In this document: piece by piece, positions 44,947-56,700 of the stretch
Position numbering within the stretch: position 1 is the stretch's first letter
Layout: each line of letters begins with the position of its first letter
Source: Ampullaceana balthica
Taxonomy: Eukaryota > Mollusca > Gastropoda > Lymnaeidae
Assembly (NCBI GenBank): GCA_944989445.1
Contig: CALYLW010000345.1
Coordinates: 186,001 to 250,000 of the forward strand
DNA: 64,000 bases
Direction of reading: 5' to 3'
Notes under the pieces: generated by a model
Told to the model about the DNA's origin: nothing
The model's database searches: none
Seen by the model: only the letters and a program-made list of their open reading frames with translations
Position numbers and translations under genes: made by a program

Positions 44947-47900
44947 GTGTGTTTTCTCATCTGCTTTTACCACATAATCTATTGCTCTTGTAAGAAGAAT
45001 CACTAAACTTATCTACTTATCTTGTCAAAAATTAATGATGATTGATTTTACTTAAACGAGTTTGTCTTCTTCACTTATGAGAGAAATAGATTGTTGTTTG
45101 TGTTGAATGTGGTTATGTGAGCTTTTCAGAACCAATTCTAGTCTTAACAAATATTTGCTTTGCCCTGAACCATTGAAGCCACAAACAAATGCTTGCAATA
45201 ACAAACCATATTCTCTGGCTTTTAAATACTTTACTTTTAAAAAAATGCTGAAAATATAGGCTGCATTTGTTACTGAATTTAAAAAAATTCATATATTTTC
45301 ATAAAATACATTTTAAGAAAAAAAAAGTTAAGAGCCCGCATTTGAGCATGCTTTTTGAAAACATATGAATAGAAGTATTCATAAAGTTATCTTGAAGTAT
45401 AAATTGAGCTTTATATTTAACTAGCAGACCCGTCGTGCGTTGCAACGATCTCAGTAAAAAAGAATACATATAGATAAAAAAGAAATTACATTAAGGGTCA
45501 TCAGGCCCATTAGTTTAACATATGAAGTTAAAAAATCTGTTCATTTCAATCAATTTCATAACAAATATATAAATATATTTATCTATATTTCTCAATATCG
45601 TGTAAAATTGAATGGGGAATACAATATTAAAAGTTTAGTAAAAACACATTTAGGGCCCCTAGCCCAGAGGAAATGGACATTAGGATTTCAGTGCCCTATA
45701 GTAATTTAATATAGGCTCTTAAGTTTTTATATACTGAGTTTGGTCAAAATCCAGTTATTTTCTCATTATCTAACACTTATACCAATTTTTTTATATATAT
45801 AGATATAATGAAAAATACATTATGGGAACCCCAGGCCCATTCAATTCAAGATGTACATTTTGAAAACCTGTTCATTTAAATTCAGTTTTATCATGGATAT
45901 ATTTCTCAAGATCGTTAAAAACTAAGTGGGAAATAATATCTTATAGTACACACAAAAAAAAAGACATTTGGGGCCCCCGTCCCATTCGATGTAAGATTTA
46001 AATTTCAAATTGCTGTTCATTTTCATTCAAGATCTCAAGATCGTTAAAAATAGAATGGGAAATAATATCTCAAACATATACAAAAAAAGACATTTGGGGC
46101 CCCTGGCTATGAATAATTGAAAATTAGAAGTGCAGTGCCCTTTGCTATTTTAATATGGACTACCAAGTTTTTTTATACAAAGTTTGGTTAAGATCCATTC
46201 ATTTACACAGTAGCTAACGAATAAACTAAATTTATATAGCTCAATATAAGCAAAAAATGACATTAAGGGCCCCAGGGCCCATTTAGTGCAAGATGTCAAG
46301 TTCAAAACACCTGTTTATTTCAATCAATTTCAAAATAGATATATTTATCTTTATTTGTCAAGATCTTTAATAATTGAATGGGGAATAAAATATTAAACAT
46401 TTATGAAAAAATACATTTTGGGCCCCAGTCCCGAAGAAATGGACATTAGGAAATTAGTGCCCTATAGTATTTCAATATTGGCTACCAAGGTGTTATATAC
46501 AAAGTTTGGTTAAGATCCATCAATTTACCTAATAGCTAACGCTTAAACTAATTTTTATATAGCTCATATAAGAAAAAAATCATATTATGGGCCCCATGAG
46601 GGTTAAATTTTGAAAAAAAAAGTAGTCAGTGACCATCCCAGGAGCGTACTCAAAAGTCTCCAAAACTTTCATGGCGATCGGATGACTGGTTTAGTCAGCT
46701 ATAAAGGACATACATACATCCATACATACTTTCATTTTTATATATATAGATTTATAAAATTAAAAATACAGTCGAAACCGCTTAAGTCGACGGTGTTGGG
46801 GTATGAAAAATGGCGTCGAGATAACCGATGATCGAGTTAAAACGAAAACCAATATGGCGGCAAAATATTAACATGTGCTTGAAATTTCTTTATGTACATG
46901 ATTAATTAGTTAGCGTTAATTAGTGATGGGACGATTAATCAGAATCGTATCGGAACCCTAATATTTCTTCACTCTTTCCTAAGGTTGTAATGACCGTTCG
47001 TTTTTAAGGACCTTTTAAAATTTAAATATAACCATGGTTCCCACTCAGGAAACGGGAAAAAGTCGGGAATTCTTAAAAAAACATTTCTCGGCCTTGAAAG
47101 TCAGGTAAAGTTATGACTAATCTGGAATTTATATTCATCGTCACGCGCGTGTTAGTGTCACAGTCACGTATCTTAGTCACTTACTGGTAGCAAAGCAACA
47201 ACAAACTTTTAAAAGAATAATAATTTTTTATTTAATTATATAAAAACCACCGTCGATTCTCGATACAAACCTTTATTTTCATTTCTAAAGATATTCGTTT
47301 ATCTTAAAAAATAAAATGATCAATGCATCAGAAAATGAATTAAGTTTAATAATAATATAACATGCACTGCGAAATAATGACGGATTAAAGATCGCTAACG
47401 CCGATTTACGGGCACCTCGGGTGAATACATCTAATTCACACATGGATCGAAAGTGAAAGACGATAATAACATCCGGTAATTTTTATTGAAATCTCGTAGA
47501 ATCACACAATAGCCGGAAGTCTCGAAGAAAGTGAGATGTCAACACTATTTTGAACTAAAAATGCATTGCTAGGCGAACCGACGAGGATCGAGCTAACCAA
47601 CGTTAAGTTGCAAATTTGGCCCTCTTTTGTGCTCGAGGTATTAGGTTTCGGCGACTTAGAAAAATCGAATTAGCCGATGAAAAAATGCTAAGACAAATAG
47701 AGAATTTGGCGGTTCCAATAAAAAACGTCGAGTTAGTGGGGTGGTCGAGCTAACCGAGCTCGAGGTAAGTGGGTTTGACTGTAATATTAAAAAATTCCAC
47801 TTAAACTTAAAGAGAGCTGTTTTATCGACTAAACACCTTTAATACAATTTTAATAATTTTTTGTGTCAACCTAGGTCTATTGAACATTATACATTTCATT

Positions 47901-50900
47901 AAACATTAACATTATAATAGCATGTAAGCAAATAAACGAAGATTAATAGTATTCAATTTTATGCTTAGACATTTCAGATGAGCAGAATCAGAGTCAAAAC
48001 AGTTGTAAGTTTGTAAACAAATTTGGGAATTTTTTAAAATTTAGTTGCGAAATTATTTTTTCCAGGTACTTAAGCTTATTTAAGATGTTTTTTCTTAAAT
48101 CTGTTACATTTGCATGATTTTTTAAACAGTTTTGCTACTTTATAAAGCTGTCTTTATTTTCCATTCTCTATTAATCAAAGAATTATTGGTATGCTTTAAG
48201 TTTTTGAATGATTAATTTAAAACATGATTGCTAAATTAGTGACATGTGCAAACAGCCTCATAGTTTTGTTAACTTTTTAAAATAAATACCTTCTTTTTTT
48301 TATGTGTGAGTGAGTAACAATATTATTGTTAGCAAGCAATATTTTATATTTGTTGAAATCCTTAGCAATATTTACAAGTTTAGCAGTTCAGTTTATATAA
48401 CTCTGCTAATAATATATTTTAGATATAAAACAAAAGATTAAAGATATAAAGTTTTTAATTTTTTATAAATTAAGTGCGGAATAAAAAATAAATTTAAGGT
48501 AAATCACCAAAGTTCCTTTTCTCTAGGTCTTGCTTATTGTCTATGTCTTGCATTGACATGATTTTAAAATCCCTATTGCTGTTTCTCTTCCAGCAACTAG
48601 CAACGTTCCATTGTCCAGCTCTGGGAACTCAGGCAGCCACAGTGCAGGCAACAGCCCAAATGGGGACTTCATCCCTAAATCTGTAAGCCTATCTGCCCAA
48701 AGCAAGATAGAGACTATTAAGGAATGGAGTGTAAATACTTTCAAAACCACAAAGCAGTTTATTTCTGAGAGATTTGGGAAAGGCTCAAGGACAGTAGATT
48801 TGGAGATGGAGACCAGTATAGAAGCCCTAAGGGACACACAAAGAAAGTATGCAAATATTCTGAGGCTGGCAAGAGCCATGTCCTCCCATTTCTATAATGT
48901 TGTCCAAACACAGAAAGCTCTCGGTGAGGGCTTCTCAGACTTGGCTCAGAAATCACCAGAGCTGCAAGAAGAATTTATTTACAACTGTGAGACACAAAGA
49001 ACACTGGTCAAGAATGGGGAAATACTTTTAGGTGAGCACAAGCCTCGTAGTTTATCAACATTTGGCAGATTTAGTTTATTACTCTGATTCAGTATGAATG
49101 GGGGCTGGATAGCGAAGTCAATAGTGGGCTCGCCTCACAAGCTGAGGGGCGTGGGATCTAGCCCACATTAAAACCACAATAAAAATGTTGATGAATGACT
49201 TGCTAAAAAGTCCTCCACTGACCTGGAGAGGAGATGGGCGCCGCGACCACGAGGTTATGGGTCACAAAAAAAAACAAACGGTATATTACACTACTAGGTT
49301 GTTCTGGGGCGCTTATGGCGCCCACTTTTTTCAAAAGCTCAAGTAACTTACGTGAATGTTATTGCATGCGTTCGAATCAGTGTGTCCGACAACCAAAAAT
49401 TGGTATCTGAAAGAGTTCAATAAAAAGAATGAATAATTAAATTTTAGTTCATTAGAATGATTTTTACATCGTTCCCTTTTCCAAAATTAAAATATAAGCT
49501 CAAACAATGTCATATACTGTAATATGAGAAACACCACACGCTCTGCTAATCTCGAAAGCAAAATGATTATGATTTTACGCCTATGTTTTCAATTTTAAAA
49601 AAATATGCTGATTATGTCCCTTAGCGTTACAAAATGAGTGACCTGGGCATTTATATAAGAAAATATTAACTTAGAATTTTTTTTCCAGAGCTTATTCATT
49701 ACATCACATATTTGAGCATATTAAACAAAAGAGCTCAATAATTCCATTTATTTTACATTATGGTTTTATTATATTGAACTTGTATTACATTTCTTAGTTA
49801 AATTTTAGATGCATTAGTAATACTGTGTTACCAAACTGTAGGTTCTAAAAACAAAGATAGCTCTCACTAACTCAATCTTTAATGCATCTTTCATTTTTTT
49901 CACGTCATGTCACCCTATATCAGTGATGGCGAACCTTGTTGGGGCCGCGTGCCAAAAATTCAATTTAAACCTACTTTTATATAGCAAAGTGCCAACACAA
50001 AGTGCCAGCACAGTTGTTTGATTAAGGAAGTAATATTTTAGTTGCGTGCCGCTGATGAGGCTCTGCGTGCCATCTGTGGCACGCATGGCATAGGTTCGCC
50101 ATCACTGCCCTATATGGATGCAAAATTAAAATGAACAGTTAAATGATTTATTCTATAATTATTTATATATATGCTATGTTTTTTCTGTCCAAGGTGCATT
50201 AAATTTCTTCATCTCATCAGTCAACACGTTATGTCATAAGACCATGGAGGACACTCTTCTAACCGTTAAAAACTATGAAACAGCAAGGTAGTTTTTCTTT
50301 TAAGTATGGTTCAAAGACAAAATGGTTGTAGATGAACATTTTACATGAATTCAGAGATCCTGAAATCACATTAGACATCTGCTATGAAATTTAAATAATT
50401 TTAACGACAAACTTTGAAATGCAAACGTGCTGTGTATCAAGACTTGTTTTGAAACTTATGATAGGTATTAAAATGACCCAAACTATAAGACAACCAATTT
50501 TTTGACCCCTAAAAGTATGAATATACTGATAGTACATTGAACAAGAGATTTTATGTTGTGCGCTTTTCCTAGTAAGTCCCTGCTCACTTGCTAGTTATAG
50601 CTCACTTTGTTTGTGACAACAAACTTTGTTTGCATGTTGGGCACCAATTATGTTCAATGTCTATTTCCTTTTCTGCCTATAAATCTTGATATTTCTTATT
50701 ACTATCACTGCAAACTTTATAGTCCCTCACCTTCAAATTTTCCAGTGATTAAATTTGTATTTGTAAAATTTGTATGTTTATATAGAAAAATATCCAGTCT
50801 GACATTATCACTAAAATTACATATTTAAAAATCCTTTAAAAATTCATGCCAATTATGACTTATGTAAGCTAATATAAACCTATGTCAAATTGACATCTTT

Positions 50901-53298
50901 TTTTTCAATAGTAAGTAAAACTAGTTAAAAAGAGTTCTAAAACCCTTTTTAAAAAAATTACAAATAGCTATTCTTACATGTAATGTTAATTTTATTAGAG
51001 GCCGAATACAATGGTCCCGACAGTGTAAGGACCTTTCAAGGGCTGATCATCAGCCTTTTAGACAGCTTATTGGTTAACATTATATATCTTGATATTGAGT
51101 TCCGCATTCAACTCATCCGAATTCAAGTGTGTCCAAAGTCTGGACCTGGGGCCAAATACGACCCACTCTTAAATTTTAACTGGCCCGCATCCTCATCGTA
51201 AATAATTAACTCACTCGTGTATGTTTTCTGAAACAAGGACATAATGCGTCTCAGAAAAGCTGAAACAATGACATTTTTAGTACAAAATACTATGAGATCA
51301 ATTTATGGCAAAAATCCATGTTGTTTTATTGTTCACTAACAGAGTAAATATTATTTATTACAAAAAGTCGCTTTAAAGCATAAGAAAATATCTAATGGTT
51401 ATTTAACTACCTGTCTTTACACCACAAAAACAAGCACAACTGCTATGACAGTTGTACAGCCATGATTAAATATCTTTGCCAGGTTAGAATATGATGCCTA
51501 CAGATCTGACTATGAGAGTCTTGAAACTGGTCCCAGGGAGGCAGCCACACAAGTAAAGCTGCAGGATGCCAAGCGAAAGTTTGAGGAACACAAAATAAAG
51601 TTTGATAGGTTACGAAGTGATGTCCAAATAAAACTGAAGTTTCTCGATGAGAACAGGGTGAGTATCGTTAATGTTTGTTTCAGAAATTAATGGTAAAGGC
51701 TGTTGAAAACTTATTGCAATGTTTTGTCCAAAGAACAAGTTTGTTAAGTTATTATATACCCGCACATAAAGATCTACAATTAGGTTCAGATTAATTGAAA
51801 TCACAGTGCAAGAAAAACAAGTATTTTTTAAGCCAATTGAAAGAGATGGAGGAAAAAATATTAATAAAAAATCAGGCACTACGTCATTTTTAGAAATAGC
51901 TTCTTGATGCATGACCCGTTCTTTCTAAAGTTTCACAAAATATTTTATTTTAAATTCATCTGCTGAGCTCATAATATTAATATAGCTCATGTTAATAAGA
52001 AAGTTTTGATGAATTAACGTATATACTCGTTCTATGGCCCGTTCGTTCATAAGCAGACCCCCCCCATCTTTTGGAAGAGAAAAGTATTAAAAGTGTGTAA
52101 CCCGCTCACAAGCCGACCCCCCCAAAAATAATATGACAGCGTAAACAAAATGGTGCACATCCTATATAATAAAAGGCAAGTTTCTGTCCGTTCTGTCCGG
52201 TCATCTATAGCGATTGGTCCCTCAAACACATATGACTCCCACAGCCAATCATATTAAACACGTTTACGCCATTTACGTTCAAAACGGGTTATTTTTGGTG
52301 CAGTATTTCTTCCAAGACTTTATTTTGAGTTATGCGCGTTGGGATTTATAGCAAAAAGCTTTGTTTTTACGAGTTATTTATTTTAACTATAATGAATAGT
52401 ATTTTTGACGCGTTGGACATGTAATGCCGGTCGAGACAGCTGTTGGAGGGGAGTTACAACATGCCACCGAACGGTGGCGGATCGTCCTTGGACGGGTTTT
52501 GTTGCACGTTTAAAATAAAATACAAGCTAAATCGGTCATTACGATTGTTTACTTTGTACTACTTATCTTTGTCTTTGTGCTCTTTTTTAGGAAAGAGTTA
52601 CGGGTATTTTTTGTTAAAAATTTCTTTGGTAAACAGTTGCGAAAGCGTGTGCATTAAAACTCCTTGTTGCAAACAAAATTTGTAAAACAATTTATTAAAA
52701 CATTCACAAAAATAAATAAAATTATTAAATAAGGTAAGTGCAGATTTTTAATAATATTTTATAATTTCTGGTAGAGCAGTCGAATCTTGTAGAATGTAGA
52801 CAAGGACCTTGATGACCTACAATAACAACACCGATATATATATATTCAATGTACATGCAGAAATCACCTATGACCCGCTCGTAAGCCGACCCCCAACTTT
52901 TCCTCCTAGATTTTGTCCCAAAAAGTTGGCTTAGAACGAGTATATACGGTATGTCATGTGCTTGCTAAAGGCACATAAAATACATTTGTATGAAAATATG
53001 TAAATATTAAAAAGAAAAACAAAACTTTTATTTGGTATTTATTTGATGATTCACAAATTCAATATATTTTTTTTAAATTTGGGAAGAATTCTCAATGACA
53101 AATAAAAACTCCCAGACTGAAATCTGTTTTCATTTTTTTCAACAGATTAAGGTAATGCATAAGCAGCTACTTCTGTTCCACAATGCAATATCTGCCTACT
53201 TCAGTGGCAATGCTTCAGCACTGGAGGCCACATTAAAGCAATTCAATATACAGTTAAAGCGACCCAATGCAGAAAAGCCATCATGGATAGAATCCTAG
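44658..53298 (+). CDS. Arfaptin (ARFIP1/2-like) BAR-domain protein, 382 aa
   Basis: Exons: 44658-44946, (47978-48004 optional), 48594-49031, 50194-50287, 51483-51657 and 53146-53298. All splice sites are GT-AG with matching phases, giving 1149 nt, or 1176 nt with the microexon (391 aa). Human arfaptins are 341-373 aa. The N-terminal ~125 residues are low-complexity and Ser/Gly-rich. Residues 133-158 form the conserved amphipathic helix ([20 protein letters not shown]), which in vertebrates binds PI4[12 protein letters not shown] at about 157-167 opens the BAR domain, which runs to the end, with [47 protein letters not shown] and [18 protein letters not shown]. Arfaptins dimerise into a membrane-curving crescent at the trans-Golgi and bind Arl1-GTP, Arf1 and Rac1. 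The C-terminus KPSWIES resembles the human PSWLEEQ end. Confidence 0.95.
45421..46752. repeat. Composite dispersed repeat with internal tandem units, copy A
   Basis: It starts ctagcagacccgtcgtgcgt followed by tgcaacgatctcag, and ends in a cataca-rich run and tatatatatagat. Inside, a unit recurs at about 45650, 46090 and 46425: an acattt(g/a)gggccc block, a gaaatggacattagg or related segment, agtgccct, and agtttggttaagatccat. The same element, longer, is at 62363-64000. It has no coding capacity. The c/tagcagacccg start and the gtttggt-aagatcc module are known from many invertebrate interspersed repeats, but I cannot name the family. Confidence 0.85.
46767..47783. mobile_element. Pogo/mariner-like non-autonomous element, copy 2
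   Basis: The body is 46769-47781, flanked by TA. It begins cagtcgaaaccgcttaagtc and ends aagtgggtttgactg. The first ~270 bp match the reverse complement of 43770-44036, including the nested hAT MITE edge at about 46922. Past about 47040 it differs (ggttcccactcaggaaacgg), so a further insertion or recombination separates the copies. It lies in an arfaptin intron. Confidence 0.82.
47784..48593. other. Arfaptin intron remainder
   Basis: AT-rich intron. Apart from the candidate microexon at 47978-48004, no exon, transposon end or RNA gene is recognised. Confidence 0.5.
47978..48004 (+). CDS. Candidate 27-nt microexon of arfaptin
   Basis: The acceptor tagacatttcag and donor acagtt|gtaagt flank 27 nt. 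Phase 1 on both sides fits the flanking exons: inclusion changes PP-A-TSN to [15 protein letters not shown] without a stop or shift. It falls in the flexible N-terminal region, where vertebrate arfaptin-1 also has alternative splicing. Not essential to the frame, so it may be skipped. Confidence 0.55.
48594..49031 (+). CDS. Arfaptin exon: amphipathic helix and first BAR helix
   Basis: The acceptor is tctcttccag and the donor is ctttta-g|gtgagc. It encodes residues 97-242 plus one base. It contains the amphipathic helix and GSRTVDLE, followed by [18 protein letters not shown] and [17 protein letters not shown]. Confidence 0.96.
49090..49275 (+). repeat. tRNA-derived SINE in an arfaptin intron
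   Basis: The head ggctggatagcgaagtcaat then agtgggctcgcctcac carries an A-box-like tagcgaagtcaatagtgg. About 35 nt further is the B-box-like gtgggatctagccc. A tRNA-unrelated body and an A-rich end (cacaaaaaaaaacaaac) follow. The head does not form a full cloverleaf. Target duplications were not found by eye. Confidence 0.65.
49276..49912. other. Arfaptin intron, no feature recognised
   Basis: AT-rich sequence with no recognised exon or transposon terminus. Confidence 0.45.
49913..50115. mobile_element. 187-bp hAT MITE with perfect 8-bp TSD
   Basis: The body is 49921-50107. It begins cagtgatggcgaacct and ends aggttcgccatcactg, a perfect 16-bp TIR. The target duplication ccctatat is exact. 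The interior has gtgccaacacaaagtgccag and gcgtgcc repeats. It is near intact, so probably a recent insertion in the arfaptin intron. Confidence 0.94.
50194..50287 (+). CDS. Arfaptin exon: BAR helix 2 start
   Basis: The acceptor is ctgtccaag and the donor is gcaag|gtagtt. It encodes [20 protein letters not shown] and the following [10 protein letters not shown], colinear with human arfaptins. Confidence 0.95.
50288..51482. other. Arfaptin intron, no feature recognised
   Basis: AT-rich intron without recognised exon, transposon end or RNA. Short open frames at 50607-50828 and 50983-51201 have no coding signature. Confidence 0.45.
51483..51657 (+). CDS. Arfaptin exon: BAR helix 2-3
   Basis: The acceptor is tttgccag and the donor is aacagg|gtgagt. 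It encodes [20 protein letters not shown] through [10 protein letters not shown]. Confidence 0.95.
52015..52951. mobile_element. TA-flanked element with gtatatactcg termini
   Basis: The body is 52017-52949, flanked by TA. The termini acgtatatactcgttcta and, inverted, ccgtatatactcgttcta agree at 17 of 18. Each is followed inward by cgtt/gctc..ataagc.gaccccc motifs. It carries the Helitron-like copy at 52160. It lies in the last arfaptin intron. Confidence 0.85.
52160..52505 (+). mobile_element. Helitron-like element fragment, copy 2 (family R)
   Basis: It begins tcctatataataaaaggc after an A, then matches 42368-42696 for about 340 bp (gattggtccctcaaacacat, cagccaatcatatt, gccggtcgagac). The continuation to about 52740 has no counterpart in copy 1. 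It is nested in the TA-flanked element. Confidence 0.62.
53146..53298 (+). CDS. Arfaptin last exon
   Basis: The acceptor is ttttttcaacag; 50 codons plus TAG at 53296-53298. It encodes [20 protein letters not shown], then the final helix [18 protein letters not shown]. Possible polyadenylation hexamers occur far downstream (e.g. 55098-55103). Confidence 0.95.
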   Translation: MKVMHKQLLLFHNAISAYFSGNASALEATLKQFNIQLKRPNAEKPSWIES

Positions 53299-53516
53299 AA
53301 ATTAATGATTTATTGATGACCTTTTTTTTTACATCATTAATGTGAGGTAGATCAGAATGTGACATAAAATGAAATCTCAGATGTAAATATGCGTCATTTT
53401 GATATAAGTTGTATATTTTGTCATTTTTGGGAGATTTCAAGGATTGTAACTGTGATTACAGGTTACAATTAAGGGGGCGGGGGTTAAACTGCCATCTGTG
53501 TACATTTTGTTAAATC

Positions 53517-53770
53517 ATTCTTAAATAGGGTTGTACCGGATTCAAATTGTGAAATCCGGCCGAAGCTGGAGCCCAGATGGATTTGTGAAAATGGCCAAAT
53601 TTCCTGGAGCCGGAGCTATTATATATATATATAATAAAATATATATATATATATTTTTTTTTATGGCTCTACCTGCCAGCCGGATTTATGAAGTGAAATT
53701 CTGCCGGAGCCGGATTTGTAAAAATGGCTGGATATGCCGGAGCCAAAATCTGGTACACCCTTATTCTTCA
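53517..53770. mobile_element. Probable hAT MITE downstream of arfaptin
   Basis: The body is about 53525-53762. It begins atagggttgtaccgg and ends, inverted, aagggtgtaccagattttgg. The flanks attcttaa and attcttca agree at 7 of 8. The centre is an at-rich microsatellite between two imperfect copies of a gccggatttgtgaaaatggc-type unit. Confidence 0.65.
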
Positions 53771-56700
53771 GCTTCATTTCTTTCAGAGCTTGATATGTTA
53801 AAATGTATTAAGGTTGCAAAAACAAATGTGAATAAGAATTGAGGGGCCATTTTTAAAAATTAATTTTCTTTTAAAAAAACGTGTCTTAACTTGCCATGTT
53901 TTAAACCCAGCACATCGCCTCCCTTGCAGTTAAAAATGAAAAAAAATGAACATTTGTACCCGCCACAACCACCGGGTTAGCACTTTTAAGCATTAAAACA
54001 TTAAATTCTTCTCCCCAAAAACAAATTTCCAAAAATTTGTCCAGAAAATTGGTTTTAACTTGGTAGATATTTGATTTAATTGAAAAGAAAAGATAGTATA
54101 GTGTAGTGCCACCAACTCAAATATAAAAAAAATTGGTCCAGTTTAGCATATATTTGTTATTACTTGTATACCACCCTTGAGGAAAACCTGAAAATTTTAC
54201 CATCATAAACCTAATTGATATGCAGTGTGGTAATAAATTGATGGCCTCTAAGCAATATACTCAATGTCCTTCAGGCCTAATACCATTTAAAAAAAAATTA
54301 ATCAAGTTTATTTTATTTCAGCAAAGAATAATAGTGCAAATATACAATGTGCTGGGATATAAACAAAGATGAAAACTGAACAGAGAAAGATTCTCCCTGT
54401 TCATTCAAATTTGCTAACATTCCTATTTTCATAATGGTCTAACTTTTGAGAGTGCGCTCCACTGTGTATCTTAAGCACTTACAAAAAGGTGTTGAGGGGT
54501 TCAACTTTGGTGTTAATTCTTTGCTGACATTGGTCTGATAGTTTTCAAGTATAGCTTATAAGAACTTATTTTTAGTGTTTTATTTAGTATTGTAGTGAAT
54601 GATAACAAGAAGCTCTGTCATAACAAATGTATCTGGCACTTTTGTAATGAAGTATTCCTAATTTTAAAAAAAAAGTATTTTGTCATGAAAACATTAAAAA
54701 TAGCTGCCCCAAAAAGATAGATATTTGCCCTTAAGTACTGTGTAATTGTAATAATTGTTTGATTTAGGGATGACTTGTTTTTTAATGACAATACACAACT
54801 GAGTACTTGTTACCTAACTTAAAATGTCTGCTATAATTTACTGAATATATGATGCATCCCTCTCTCTCAAGTGAACGCCCGGGGGCCCATGTTCTATTTA
54901 AAATTTAACTTTGTAATTTCAGTTATACTTAGAAGTATTAAAACTTGAACTTCTTTTAATTGTAATATTTGTTAATTACAATGATTAAACATTGTATTAC
55001 TTAGATTTACTCCATAGTTTTAGCTATGGTAAAAAATATGATAGTATGAAGGGAAGAACTGATTTGTGAAGTCCTGTTGAAAAATTTTAATTTACTTAAT
55101 AAATGTTCTTACCTTTGCTGGATGGAAACGTATCTATAATATATTAATCAAAGGAATTAATTAAAATTGTCCATTTATTTAAAAATTGATTGCAGAAATA
55201 TCTCATTGCTGCAATAAATCCCATATCAAAATACCATTATTAAGAAAGAACATTATTTTAAAAAACCTAGCAATATGTACTAACTCCTGGTATGTGTTTT
55301 TAGTTTATATTGTTTTTGTATGTACACTATGTCACTATCAGTGGGGTGCCTTTGGTCCAGGTTACTATTACTATTGTATTCTTTCCCCTTTGATAACAAA
55401 TTATTTTAACACATAAAAAAATGTTAAGAAGAAGAAGAAAATATCTAGCAATTTCTTTTTTCTTACTCTTTGTCTTCCGTTGCAGCCCACTTCTTCCTTG
55501 AACTACCTTGATGCAGAATAAATGTTCTTTGTTTCATTGTTACTGCTATTTGGCCTGATTTTAAGCGTTGTGGAAGGTTTTAACTTCACATCTTTTTGCA
55601 AAAAATTTGTTAACCATTGACTGCACACGGGGTTTCTGTTCTGGTCATCTTTTGAAATTGTAAGAAGGGGAACAACCTTGTTTGAACCTGTTAGTGGGAC
55701 CAGACTCTGGCAGTGAGTGGAAGAATTGAGAACTTGATCTGATATGAACCTGAGAACTCTTGATCTAAAAATCATAACAAAGCAACTATTCATTGCATTT
55801 CCTGCTTTGTATGCACATGAATTTTCCACCTTGTGAGGAATGAGTTGATACATTACTTGATGTGAAATTACTGAAATACAGAAGAGAAATTTTCAGGTTT
55901 GATGGGCAAACTTGATATTTCAGAAATATTGGCCTATTTTGTATATGATAGATGTACATTAGTGATAGCTGTTGAAGTAGCACATAGCAAAGATAAGCAA
56001 CAGAAATCAAATGGTGTAACTTGGATACATAGCATCCAGGGCATTATTTTAACAAATTGTTTCTTTCATATAGCCAATGTCATACTCAGCTAATCCCTCC
56101 CTAGCAGTGGCACAAGTAGAATGTAATTGAATAAGTTTCAATTTCTCCATGATTTGTGTCTTAGTTTGCTAGGTGCCTTTTGGTATCACCTGAATATTGA
56201 TTGTGTGTGAGCTGTGTTAAGGTCATGTTCCCATGAAATAGTTTTTGTTTACATCAACTAACGCAGGGGGTCCCCACTTTTTCTAATATATTGAAGGGAA
56301 TGCTTCAACAAAGAAAATAAAAGTTCAATTGTTTTTATAATTCTAATTGTTGTTTCACTGTACATTGGAACCAAACACTTGAGGACCCCTGATGGGCAAG
56401 TGACATCCAAAGCTTGAATGACAGGAGTAGTTGTGTTTACTATATCTGTAACAATAACAACATAGTGACAGCTGATTAAACATGGCCACTTGTTATGGTT
56501 GTGATTTTTTAAATAAACATTGCTCCCTAATAATCTCAGGCAGGATCATTTTCATTTTAAACTATCCTAATTGGGTTCTCCTTCAAAGTTATTTTTGGAT
56601 GAAAGGTCTGAAAAATAGAATAAAATATTGTTAAAGAAGGTTTTAGCATGCATTTTTTTTTAAAAAATCTTTACAAAGAGTTTTGTTTTTATCTTAATTT

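Noticed and set aside
44761..45006. Second frame overlapping the first arfaptin coding exon
   Set aside because: Shadow of the real exon in another frame; the arfaptin frame has the conserved N-terminal motif.
48541..48879. 112-codon minus-strand frame opposite the arfaptin exon
   Set aside because: Antisense shadow of a strongly conserved exon.
55503..55853. 116-codon minus-strand frame
   Set aside because: No recognisable similarity, AT-rich context, no supporting splice or promoter signal; likely chance.
56265..56395. Small hAT MITE with cagggggtcccc-type ends
   Set aside because: The inverted ends match only partly and the flanks show no target duplication.
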